This document shows positions 1 through 5,212 of a stretch of DNA of 5,322 nt, one piece after another. The notes under the pieces are model-generated. The model ran no database searches. It was given only the letters and a program-made list of their open reading frames with translations, and had not been told where the DNA came from. Position numbers and translations under genes: made by a program. Numbering within the stretch: position 1 is the first letter of the stretch; each line of letters opens with the position of its first letter. The stretch is taken from positions 1 through 5,322 of the forward strand of contig JAIRLV010000194.1 of the NCBI GenBank assembly GCA_031259185.1. The letters run 5' to 3'. The DNA is from Elusimicrobiota bacterium (lineage in GTDB: Bacteria > RUG730).

Positions 1-128
1 CAGGTAACATAAAAATTTTTGATTATTTTTTTAATATATTTTTTGCCTAAATTTTATATATTTTTATAGAATTTTTTCTTTGTTAACTTTAGTATTTCCT
101 AGGTAAATTATTATAAAAAATTTAAAAC

Positions 129-150
129 TTTTATGCATATATGCATAAAA
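129..150. repeat. 22-bp perfect palindrome
   Basis: The half-site TTTTATGCATA (129-139) is followed directly by its exact reverse complement (140-150), with no spacer. Such symmetry suits a dimeric DNA-binding protein or a cruciform. AT-rich sequence raises the chance of palindromes, but the two GC steps sit symmetrically. No gene starts nearby, so no function is assigned. Confidence 0.75.
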
Positions 151-346
151 ATTAAATTAATATATTTTGATATTATATATTCTTGAAGTTTAGTTGTCAA
201 CTAATCTAAAAAAATATATTGAAAAATAAAAACATCTATTTTTAAAGTTATCATAAAGCTATTTTTTGATTATACTCTATGCTTTATTAAAGCTAATTTA
301 TAAATTATTTGTAAATATTAATAAAGAATTAAAAATAATAAATATA

Positions 347-355
347 TGATATAAT
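347..355 (+). promoter_or_regulatory. Candidate extended -10 promoter
   Basis: TGATATAAT is a full extended -10 element (TGn plus consensus TATAAT). No good -35 lies 16-18 bases upstream, which extended -10 promoters tolerate. A transcript from here would start near 362, run through the 11-bp tandem repeat, and could end at the T-tract hairpin at 495-522. AT-rich DNA yields many chance -10 matches. Confidence 0.3.
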
Positions 356-376
356 ATTAAGAAAAGTATAAAAAAT

Positions 377-398
377 GCTGATTAATAGCTGATTAATA
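377..398. repeat. Perfect 11-bp tandem direct repeat (x2)
   Basis: The unit GCTGATTAATA occurs twice without a gap (377-387 and 388-398). The period is close to one helical turn, as in tandem operator half-sites, and the repeat lies about 20 bases after an extended -10 box. A recent slippage duplication is the simpler alternative. Confidence 0.7.
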
Positions 399-494
399 TA
401 AGTTTATTAAAAGGATTTATCAATGAATAAATAGAAACTATAAAATAGAATCTAGTTATGAATTTTTTTGTCTTTTATATTAGTTCACTAAACT

Positions 495-522
495 CTATGG
501 AATTTTACATAGTTTTTTTTTT
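495..522 (+). terminator. Candidate Rho-independent terminator
   Basis: CTATG (495-499) pairs with CATAG (508-512) around an 8-base loop and is followed at once by ten T (513-522). The stem is short with two GC pairs, but the T run is long. It would end a plus-strand transcript; no intact plus-strand gene precedes it, so it may belong to a small RNA or to a decayed gene. Confidence 0.4.
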
Positions 523-702
523 AAAAATTAATTTATGCTGAATCTAAAAAATATTTTTTCAAAAAAGTTTTATCTTTAGATTTTCTACAACTTTGATATG
601 TTAAAGTATCAATATTTTCGATTTATTTTATAGAGGGGAAAATATGTAAATTCTATGCCGCTCTTCTAAATGGGTATAACCTATTTTATTACGAAGTGAG
701 AT

Positions 703-724
703 AAAAATGAACTGGTTCATTTTT
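703..724. repeat. 10-bp inverted repeat, 2-base centre
   Basis: AAAAATGAAC (703-712) is mirrored by GTTCATTTTT (715-724) around TG. The nearly absent loop is more like a DNA operator or cruciform than an RNA hairpin. On the plus strand the second arm ends in five T before CC, so a weak terminator role is possible. Confidence 0.6.
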
Positions 725-736
725 CCGAGTGAGTGA

Positions 737-759
737 GTAAAATCTTTCGCAGATTTTAC
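737..759. repeat. 9-bp perfect hairpin
   Basis: GTAAAATCT (737-745) pairs with AGATTTTAC (751-759) around the five-base loop TTCGC. Three GAGT units (727-738) lead into it. There is no T tract after it on the plus strand. Confidence 0.6.
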
Positions 760-788
760 ATCATTTAGCGCGTCACGCTTTCTTGCGG

Positions 789-907
789 CAACAAAAAACA
801 GAAAAAAGCGAAAAAATTAGTAATTAAATAAAAATGGATGAGGCGAAAGACGGATAAAGCCAACTAGAATATTAAATCAGTTTTTCGCTTTTTTCTGTTT
901 TTTGTTG
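789..907. repeat. Perfect 27-bp inverted repeat with 65-base spacer
   Basis: Positions 789-815 are the exact reverse complement of 881-907, 27 of 27 bases, including two A6/T6 runs and the interrupting CAG and GCG. The symmetry ends sharply on both sides. The spacer (816-880) has no reading frame of note. No target-site duplication flanks the arms. Options are terminal repeats of a small non-autonomous element, an invertible segment, or a long RNA stem. Choosing between them needs other copies. Confidence 0.85.
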
Positions 908-933
908 TGATTGCCCACTAACTCAATTATAAA
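905..933 (+). promoter_or_regulatory. Candidate sigma70-type promoter before hairpin array
   Basis: TTGTGA (905-910) and TATAAA (928-933) are separated by exactly 17 bases. Transcription would begin near 940 and read through the three hairpins at 951-1015 toward the 3' end of abi. The -35 overlaps the right arm of the 27-bp inverted repeat. Chance matches are common in AT-rich DNA. Confidence 0.35.
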
Positions 934-950
934 AAGGTGGTACGCTTTTG

Positions 951-1015
951 AAACGACAAAGGTCGTTTGCCTAATGGCAATAGAGACGGTTTTTACCGCT
1001 GACTAAAAACCGTCT
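951..1015. other. Array of three adjacent hairpins, possible structured RNA
   Basis: Three stem-loops follow one another almost without gaps: AAACGAC/GTCGTTT (951-957/962-968, loop of 4), TTGCC/GGCAA (967-971/976-980, loop TAAT, sharing two bases with the first stem), and AGACGGTTTTT/AAAAACCGTCT (984-994/1005-1015, loop of 10). All arms are perfect. Neither strand has a long T tract after the last stem, so it is not a standard terminator. A promoter-like pair upstream (905-933) would make it a plus-strand RNA; on the minus strand it would be in the 3' untranslated region of abi. No known RNA family was recognised. Confidence 0.45.
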
Positions 1016-1110
1016 TAAAACTGTTCCCGAAAAAATGGAAATAACTGACAACTGAATCATATAGGATGTAGAAAAAGATGATATAAATATTATAGGAATA
1101 AGTGGTTTTG

Positions 1111-2106
1111 TTATACTTTATTTTTCTTTTGATGTAAACCCCAGTAAAAGTGCGTTAATGCAATAGCAGTATCGACGGATAATCGGGCTTCAATTACGCT
1201 TGGTTCCTTAAACCTTATTGCGTCCTTACCGTGCCCAGTGCCTTTTGCGTTGCGTAATTGGGCTAAACCGACTGTGACACCAGAAAGACCACCAATGACT
1301 TGTGTAATGGACTGGTGCTCTGATTTTAATTCTAGTTTTTCTTTTACTTTTTTTAATAACTCAGATATTTCTAATTTGTCTAAATCATTAACCCCGAAAT
1401 CACCTAAAATTGTTTTGAGACAGGATTCAACAAGTTCTTTGGCTTTCCCTATTGCATCAGCAGGATGTTTTTCCAGTGCTTCTAACATTTGGGCTATCTG
1501 TCGCTCCAGATAATCGCTATCGAATGCTTGTTTAATAGAATTAGCTTGTTGCTTTATGTTAACTGCCGAATCACTAGTAATAGAAAAAATAGGATCATAC
1601 TTTATTACATTAATTTTTTGGAAATCATCAGGTATTGCACTGCCACCTGAATCAGAAAGAAAGTTGGTACATTGTCTTAATGTGTCTGCGTAGCTGTCGT
1701 TTAGTTTTATAATAATATCTTCGTTCTTTAAATATGACGCCAACTTATATATATATTCTGTCAAACAAATGAGTTCCCGGCTCTCATATGCGTTAAAGTG
1801 CTTGTTTCCTTTAGCTTTTGTATTCATAAAATCAAACAGTACGTTTAGGGTTTGGTGAAAATAAGCAAATAATTTTTTATAATCATCTGAGTATTCCGAG
1901 TATAGTTCCAAATATGTACCGTCTATATCCACTGGAATTTTTTGGGAAGTTGTGCCATATAATATATTAGCCAACAAGTCTGATTTTCTATAGAGTAGAC
2001 CAGATGTAAAATCCTTAAGTATGAGGCTTTCTTTTTTTGTCTTGATGTCATGAATCATATTTTGGTTTATCCTTTTATAGTTTTTTGATAATTTACGCTC
2101 AACCAC
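1111..2106 (-). CDS. Abortive infection family protein (Abi_C domain)
   Basis: The C-terminal third matches what I know of the Abi_C domain: residues about 194-325 run from FDSDYLERQIAQM through AIGKAKELVESCLKTIL (219-234) to LRNAKGTGHG (284-293), the hallmark with conserved Arg, Asn and His. Proteins with this domain are linked to phage exclusion, where an infected cell stops growing; their biochemistry is poorly defined. Residues 1-190 are polar, mostly helical in appearance, without signal peptide or membrane segment, and were not recognised; the protein is probably cytosolic. The start is uncertain: GTG at 2106 is preceded by GAGAG at a usable distance, while ATG at 2058 (residue 17) has AAAGGA about 11 bases upstream. 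It begins 73 bp after tRNA-Leu in the same direction, with no convincing terminator between. Its base composition is richer in G+C than the flanking genes, which suggests acquisition by transfer. At 331 residues it appears intact. Confidence 0.82.
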   Translation of the reverse strand: MVERKLSKNYKRINQNMIHDIKTKKESLILKDFTSGLLYRKSDLLANILYGTTSQKIPVDIDGTYLELYSEYSDDYKKLFAYFHQTLNVLFDFMNTKAKGNKHFNAYESRELICLTEYIYKLASYLKNEDIIIKLNDSYADTLRQCTNFLSDSGGSAIPDDFQKINVIKYDPIFSITSDSAVNIKQQANSIKQAFDSDYLERQIAQMLEALEKHPADAIGKAKELVESCLKTILGDFGVNDLDKLEISELLKKVKEKLELKSEHQSITQVIGGLSGVTVGLAQLRNAKGTGHGKDAIRFKEPSVIEARLSVDTAIALTHFYWGLHQKKNKV

Positions 2107-2131
2107 CTTTGCAAACTCTCATCTTATTGCG

Positions 2132-2158
2132 ATTTTAGTATTGAGCTGACTTTTACAA
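2132..2158 (-). promoter_or_regulatory. Weak candidate promoter for abi
   Basis: On the minus strand TTGTAA (2153-2158) and TAAAAT (2132-2137) are 15 bases apart, shorter than the optimum of 17. Start of transcription would be near 2125, about 20 bases before the GTG start. Read-through from tRNA-Leu is an alternative source of abi transcript. Confidence 0.25.
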
Positions 2159-2179
2159 TAATTCGTAAATTATAAAAAG

Positions 2180-2263
2180 TGGTGCGAGAGGTGGGAGTTG
2201 AACCCACACGCCAAAGGCGCTAGATCCTAAGTCTAGTGCGTCTGCCAGTTCCGCCACTCTCGC
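2180..2263 (-). tRNA. tRNA-Leu (anticodon UAG)
   Basis: The gene folds as a complete class II tRNA. The 7-bp acceptor stem GCGAGAG/CTCTCGC (2257-2263 with 2184-2190) is perfect, the discriminator is A (2183), and CCA is encoded (2180-2182). The anticodon loop CTTAGGA (2225-2231) carries TAG at 2227-2229, reading CUA and, depending on wobble modification, other CUN leucine codons. A long variable arm (GCC-TTT-GGC), as expected for leucine tRNAs, and a T arm with GTGGG-TTCAACT-CCCAC are present. It reads toward abi, 73 bp away. The tRNA 3' end borders the segment of differing composition, a common place for integration. Confidence 0.97.
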
Positions 2264-2382
2264 AAAAGACTATAGCCTTTTTTTATTTAACAAAAAGTTC
2301 AAATTAAAAAAACTAAAAAAATATCCTAGATAAAAAGTTCGCTTTTAACTTATTACCAAAAAATTGTTATGATATGCATTAG

Positions 2383-2772
2383 TTATATAGCCAATAACTT
2401 TATCTTTGCAAGTTCTACAAAGCTTTTATTATCTGAATAATTTTCAATTACCTGTCTATAAATCAATTTTGCTTCTTTGTCATCTCCATTTTTTTCATAT
2501 GCAGAAGCTATCAAAAATAATGTTTCCAGCATTTCTAATGTATTAGTGGCTTTTGCAAATGCCATTTTTGCATAAAAAATTGCGCCTAAATAGTCAGCCA
2601 TCATAATTTTTTCATTATAAAAAGAGATTAAATCTTTATAATTTATTCTTAAAAAATTTTTAAAGCTATCTTGTTTTTGTTCTGGGTTGATTAATGTTGT
2701 ATCTATGGTTTCTGGAAAAGCAAAATGTAATTCAAAAAATAAAATTAAAAAAACTAATATTTTTTTAAACAT
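2383..2772 (-). CDS. Small exported TPR-like protein
   Basis: A 129-residue protein. Residues 1-19 form a classic Sec signal peptide: MFKK, then a hydrophobic core of Leu/Ile/Phe, with likely cleavage after the Ala in HFA (18). No lipobox Cys is present, so it is probably periplasmic or secreted rather than a lipoprotein. Residues about 58-128 look like two or so helical tetratricopeptide-type hairpins: A64, Y67 and A71 in one, and the better LFLIASAYEKNGDDKEAKLI at 85-104 with A89, Y92, A101 and Y105 near TPR consensus spacing. TPR repeats serve as protein-binding scaffolds; the partner is unknown. The ATG at 2772 has only a weak purine-rich site upstream. It has its own promoter (2841-2869), so it is probably transcribed independently of dapL. 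A short hairpin follows the gene near 2333-2346. No specific family assigned. Confidence 0.7.
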   Translation of the reverse strand: MFKKILVFLILFFELHFAFPETIDTTLINPEQKQDSFKNFLRINYKDLISFYNEKIMMADYLGAIFYAKMAFAKATNTLEMLETLFLIASAYEKNGDDKEAKLIYRQVIENYSDNKSFVELAKIKLLAI

Positions 2773-2840
2773 TTTAGTGTTTTTAGTATCTTTAATAAAA
2801 TAAAATAAAAATTTAACAAATCATAGAACCATAATTTTTT

Positions 2841-2869
2841 ATTATAACATTTTTAGTAATAAAACACAA
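2841..2869 (-). promoter_or_regulatory. Promoter of the TPR-like gene
   Basis: On the minus strand TATAAT (2841-2846, full consensus) is preceded by TG at the extended -10 position and, 17 bases upstream, by TTGTGT (2864-2869). Predicted start of transcription is near 2834, giving a leader of about 60 bases to the ATG at 2772. This is the best promoter match in the window. Confidence 0.6.
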
Positions 2870-2926
2870 TATCAAAAATTTTTATGTAAAATATAATGTA
2901 AAATCAATTTTTTGAATTATTAATTT

Positions 2927-2949
2927 AAAAAAATCTAAAAAAAAGATTT
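2927..2949 (-). terminator. Weak candidate terminator of dapL
   Basis: On the minus strand AAATCT (2944-2949) pairs with AGATTT (2931-2936) around seven T, followed by four more T. The structure overlaps the last codons and the TAG stop of dapL. Only one pair is G-C, so it would be weak. Confidence 0.25.
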
Positions 2950-4098
2950 CATTCTTTCAAACGCTTCTTTCATTCTATTTTCATCGACTGTTAAGGCAAA
3001 TCTAATATATCCTTCTCCATCAACACCAAATCCATTTCCCGGAGTCACAACAATCCCGCATTTGTCCAACATTAAAGTTGCGAATTGCGTTGACGACATA
3101 TTATTTAGCGTTTTTGCCCAAACATAAAATGTTGCGCTTGGAGCTTTTATATCCCAACCTAAATCTTTCATATTATCAATAAAAAAATCCCTTCTTTTCT
3201 GATAAATTTCCCTTAATCTTTCAGCTTCTTTATCTCCTTTTTCAAGCGCAATTGATCCAGCTTCTTGGATTGCGCTGAAAACTCCTGAATCAAAGTTATC
3301 TTTCACAATGCCTAAACCCTTTACTATTTCTCTATTCCCAACAATAAATCCAATTCTCCAGCCTGTCATATTATAAGTTTTTGATAAAGAATGGAATTCA
3401 ATCCCTACCTCTTTTGCTCCTTCTACCTCCAAAAAACTAATCGGCTTTTTATTATCATAATATATTTCTGTATACGCTGCATCGTGAGCTATTATTATAT
3501 TATATTTTTTTGCAAATTCTATTGCTTTTTTAAATTGTGCTTCATTATAAACCGCTGCTGTAGGATTATTTGGAGAATTTAAAAACATAATTTTTGCTCT
3601 TTTCAAAATATCTTCTGGAATTTTTTCAAGTTTGGGAAAATATCCATTTTCTTCTTTCAAAGGCATATAATAGACTTCGCCTTTATTTATCAAAGTTGAA
3701 CTTGCATATGCTGGATAACCTGGTTCGGGGCATAACGCAATATCTCCTGCATCTAAAAATCCTAATGTTATATGCGCAATCCCTTCTTTTGAACCAATTA
3801 AAGCGTGTATTTCTGTTTCTACATTTAAATCAACATTGAATCTTCTTTTATAAAATTTTGCAATTTCGTTTCTAAATTCATAAATTCCTTTCCCAAATGG
3901 GTATTGGTGATGCTTTGGGTCAAAAATAGCTTTTTTCATTGCTTCAATTATAAATTCTGGAGTAGGTAAATCTGGATCACCAACTCCAAAACTTATTATA
4001 TCTACGCCTTTTTCTATCAATTCCTTTTTCTTTCTATCAATTTCTGCAAAAATATAAGGTGGTAATTTTTTTATTGTATCAGCATAATTAAATCTCAT
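2935..4098 (-). CDS. dapL: LL-diaminopimelate aminotransferase (class I, PLP)
   Basis: A full-length fold-type I aminotransferase of 387 residues, the usual size. DapL converts tetrahydrodipicolinate plus glutamate to LL-diaminopimelate in one step, supplying lysine and peptidoglycan. Visible landmarks: substrate-arm GVGDPDLPTP (38-47), phosphate-binding GSKEG (102-106), Tyr128 in PEPGYPAY stacking on the cofactor, NSPNNPT with Asn178 (174-180), Asp206 and Tyr209 in AHDAAYTE, the Schiff-base Lys240 in SLSKTYNMTGWRIG with Arg248, and the carboxylate-binding Arg366 in GYIRF. The start is ATG 4098, because GGAGG lies 6 bases upstream; a GTG at 4125 in the same frame has no ribosome site and would add nine residues. 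It lies 68 bp after queH, possibly cotranscribed. The overall sequence resembles bacterial and archaeal DapL, but related class I enzymes acting on alanine or aspartate are hard to exclude without the other lysine genes. Confidence 0.82.
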   Translation of the reverse strand: MRFNYADTIKKLPPYIFAEIDRKKKELIEKGVDIISFGVGDPDLPTPEFIIEAMKKAIFDPKHHQYPFGKGIYEFRNEIAKFYKRRFNVDLNVETEIHALIGSKEGIAHITLGFLDAGDIALCPEPGYPAYASSTLINKGEVYYMPLKEENGYFPKLEKIPEDILKRAKIMFLNSPNNPTAAVYNEAQFKKAIEFAKKYNIIIAHDAAYTEIYYDNKKPISFLEVEGAKEVGIEFHSLSKTYNMTGWRIGFIVGNREIVKGLGIVKDNFDSGVFSAIQEAGSIALEKGDKEAERLREIYQKRRDFFIDNMKDLGWDIKAPSATFYVWAKTLNNMSSTQFATLMLDKCGIVVTPGNGFGVDGEGYIRFALTVDENRMKEAFERMKSFF

Positions 4099-4109
4099 TT
4101 TCCCTCCAA
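4099..4109 (-). promoter_or_regulatory. Ribosome binding site fixing the dapL start
   Basis: On the minus strand TTTGGAGGGAAA directly precedes the ATG at 4098; GGAGG ends five or six bases before it. This is the strongest Shine-Dalgarno match in the window and decides against the upstream in-frame GTG at 4125. Confidence 0.8.
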
Positions 4110-4166
4110 ATCTAAAAAATTTCACTTTTTATAAATAAAATTTCATTTTCCTTATTTTTTATTGTC

Positions 4167-4751
4167 TTAAATATTATTTATCCTATTAAACCGCTCATTT
4201 TCGCTAAAAATACAACCACAATAATTTTGTCTATAAAGGTTTGTCTTTTTATAAATTTCAAAACCTTCTTGCCAACCTTTTCTAAAATCTTCATAATAAA
4301 ACTTTAGCCTTGAATCTTCTTTTTCTATATTCTCACAAAAAATTTTCAAATATTCATGATATTGATAAATACTATATAAAAGCGTTGTTGTCCAGTTTTT
4401 TATATCTAATGCTTTTGCTTTTTTTATTGTTTCAATTAATCTCATTCTATAACAACTTTGACAACGAATTTTTTTACTTTTTTTTAATTCGCTAAAGGTA
4501 TTTTTCCCTTGAAAATAAATATAATCAAACCATTTTTCAAATTCATAGTCTCTTTCATCAATTATCAACTCAATCGAATTCAATTTACAAAATTCTTGAA
4601 GCGCTATTTTTCGTCTTTTATATTCTTGAAATGGTTGAATATTCGGATTATAAAAATATACTACAATTTCAAACTTATCTTTCAATCTTTTGTTAATAAA
4701 AGACAAACAAGGCGCACAACAAGTATGAACTAATATTTTTTTTGAAAACAA
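4167..4751 (-). CDS. queH: Epoxyqueuosine reductase QueH
   Basis: QueH (formerly DUF208) reduces epoxyqueuosine to queuosine, the last step of the wobble-base modification in tRNAs for Tyr, His, Asn and Asp; it is an iron-sulfur enzyme unrelated to the cobalamin-dependent QueG. The 194-residue protein has the family's cysteine pattern: HTCCAPC near the N terminus (C11, C12, C15), CQSCYRMRL (C97, C100) and YCGC near the C terminus (C178, C180), plus the YNPNIQP segment typical of the family. It is cytosolic and of normal length. The start chosen is TTG at 4751, because AAGGAG ends 8 bases before it; a GTG at 4760 overlaps that site and would add three residues. Spacing of 68 bp to dapL suggests cotranscription, although the pathways are unrelated. 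The gene is extremely AT-rich, like the surrounding DNA. Confidence 0.92.
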   Translation of the reverse strand: MFSKKILVHTCCAPCLSFINKRLKDKFEIVVYFYNPNIQPFQEYKRRKIALQEFCKLNSIELIIDERDYEFEKWFDYIYFQGKNTFSELKKSKKIRCQSCYRMRLIETIKKAKALDIKNWTTTLLYSIYQYHEYLKIFCENIEKEDSRLKFYYEDFRKGWQEGFEIYKKTNLYRQNYCGCIFSENERFNRINNI

Positions 4752-4816
4752 AACGATCACTCCTTGTCTTTTACTTTTTAATAAGTTTTTATCAAATATG
4801 TAGAGTATGAAATTTT

Positions 4817-4822
4817 ATTATA
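4817..4822 (-). promoter_or_regulatory. Candidate -10 box for queH-dapL
   Basis: On the minus strand the consensus TATAAT lies about 66 bases before the TTG start of queH. No recognisable -35 is found 16-18 bases upstream and no TG precedes it, so the call rests on position and the -10 alone. Confidence 0.25.
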
Positions 4823-5152
4823 AAAAAATTTTGTAGGAAGAATAGCGTTAGTTGCCAAAAAAATAAATATCTAGATTAACAATGGAAACTCGCAAAAAAT
4901 TATCCTAAAGCATATAATTTAAAGGTTAACATGAATTTTACTATAAAAAAGCCATGTTTTCAATTTATATTTATTTTAAATTTTGATTATATGTCAAAAA
5001 ATTGAACAATTATATTATATGTGAGGCTGTCACCTAAACAAAAGACTTTAATACTGATAATCCGGTTGAATCTGAGATATGAGTGATAGTTAGTTTACTA
5101 TAGATGCACATAAATCATATAATATGCTTTATATCTATGAGCTTAAGCACTA

Positions 5153-5212
5153 TAGAATAGAATAGAATAGAGTAGAATAGAGTAGAGTAGAGTAGAGTAG
5201 AGCAGAATAGAA
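5153..5212. repeat. Pentamer tandem repeat (TAGAR, 12 copies)
   Basis: Twelve five-base units run without gaps: three TAGAA, one TAGAG, one TAGAA, five TAGAG, one CAGAA, one TAGAA. Variation is almost confined to the fifth base (A or G), with TAGAG copies in the middle, which suggests expansion by slippage from within. The plus strand contains TAG in every frame; the minus strand is free of stops through the array. Such arrays often vary in copy number between strains. Confidence 0.95.

Larger units (their letters stand above)
1..640. other. Gene-free AT-rich region, possibly decayed
   Basis: No reading frame of credible length or composition is visible on either strand, and stops are frequent in all frames. 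The stretch is extremely AT-rich. It holds a 22-bp palindrome (129-150), an 11-bp tandem repeat (377-398) just after an extended -10 box (347-355), a Shine-Dalgarno-like site followed by a three-codon frame (409-434), and a hairpin with a T tract (495-522). It could be decayed coding DNA or a long regulatory spacer; no protein remnant was recognised. Confidence 0.6.
640..1060. other. Non-coding block dense in inverted repeats
   Basis: This stretch has more G and C than the DNA before it and no credible reading frame. It contains at least six inverted repeats: 703-724 (10-bp arms), 737-759 (9-bp arms), a perfect 27-bp pair at 789-815 and 881-907, and three consecutive hairpins at 951-968, 967-980 and 984-1015. 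GAGT is also repeated three times at 727-738. The density suggests a structured RNA, a palindromic repeat element, or the remains of a mobile element rather than ordinary spacer. The family was not recognised. It lies 3' of the abi gene and may have arrived with it. Confidence 0.6.

Noticed and set aside
789-907. Transposon-like element with target-site duplication
   Set aside because: The flanks CTTGCGG and TGATTGC show no matching duplication. The inverted repeat is kept but not called a mobile element.
640-1060. Retron non-coding RNA
   Set aside because: Paired hairpins are suggestive, but no reverse transcriptase gene is present in the window.
640-1110. Type III toxin-antitoxin RNA for abi
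   Set aside because: There are no tandem RNA repeats upstream of the protein gene, the block lies 3' of abi, and the protein does not resemble ToxN.
1238-1513. Plus-strand open frame inside abi
   Set aside because: It is antisense to the conserved Abi_C part, and its translation shows no domain and no ribosome site.
2269-2274. TATAGT as -10 box of tRNA-Leu
   Set aside because: It would place the transcript start inside or at the mature tRNA 5' end, and no -35 with good spacing accompanies it.
2333-2346. Terminator after the TPR-like gene
   Set aside because: The stem is five base pairs with one G-C pair and a short T run, too weak to call.
3391-3839. Plus-strand open frames inside dapL
   Set aside because: They lie opposite the catalytic core of dapL, and their composition (long Phe/Ile/Tyr/Cys runs) is that of reverse-complemented AT-rich coding DNA.
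4310-4733. Plus-strand open frames inside queH
   Set aside because: They are opposite a recognised gene, rich in Phe/Ile/Leu, and have no supported start.
4768-4795. TTGATA/TAAAAG promoter just before queH
   Set aside because: Transcription would begin at the Shine-Dalgarno site itself, leaving no room for ribosome binding.
4824-4874. Short plus-strand fragment reading FVGRIALVAKKINI
   Set aside because: It has stops on both sides within 17 codons and no recognisable homology.
5153-5212. CRISPR array
   Set aside because: The unit is five bases with no spacers, so it is a simple tandem repeat.
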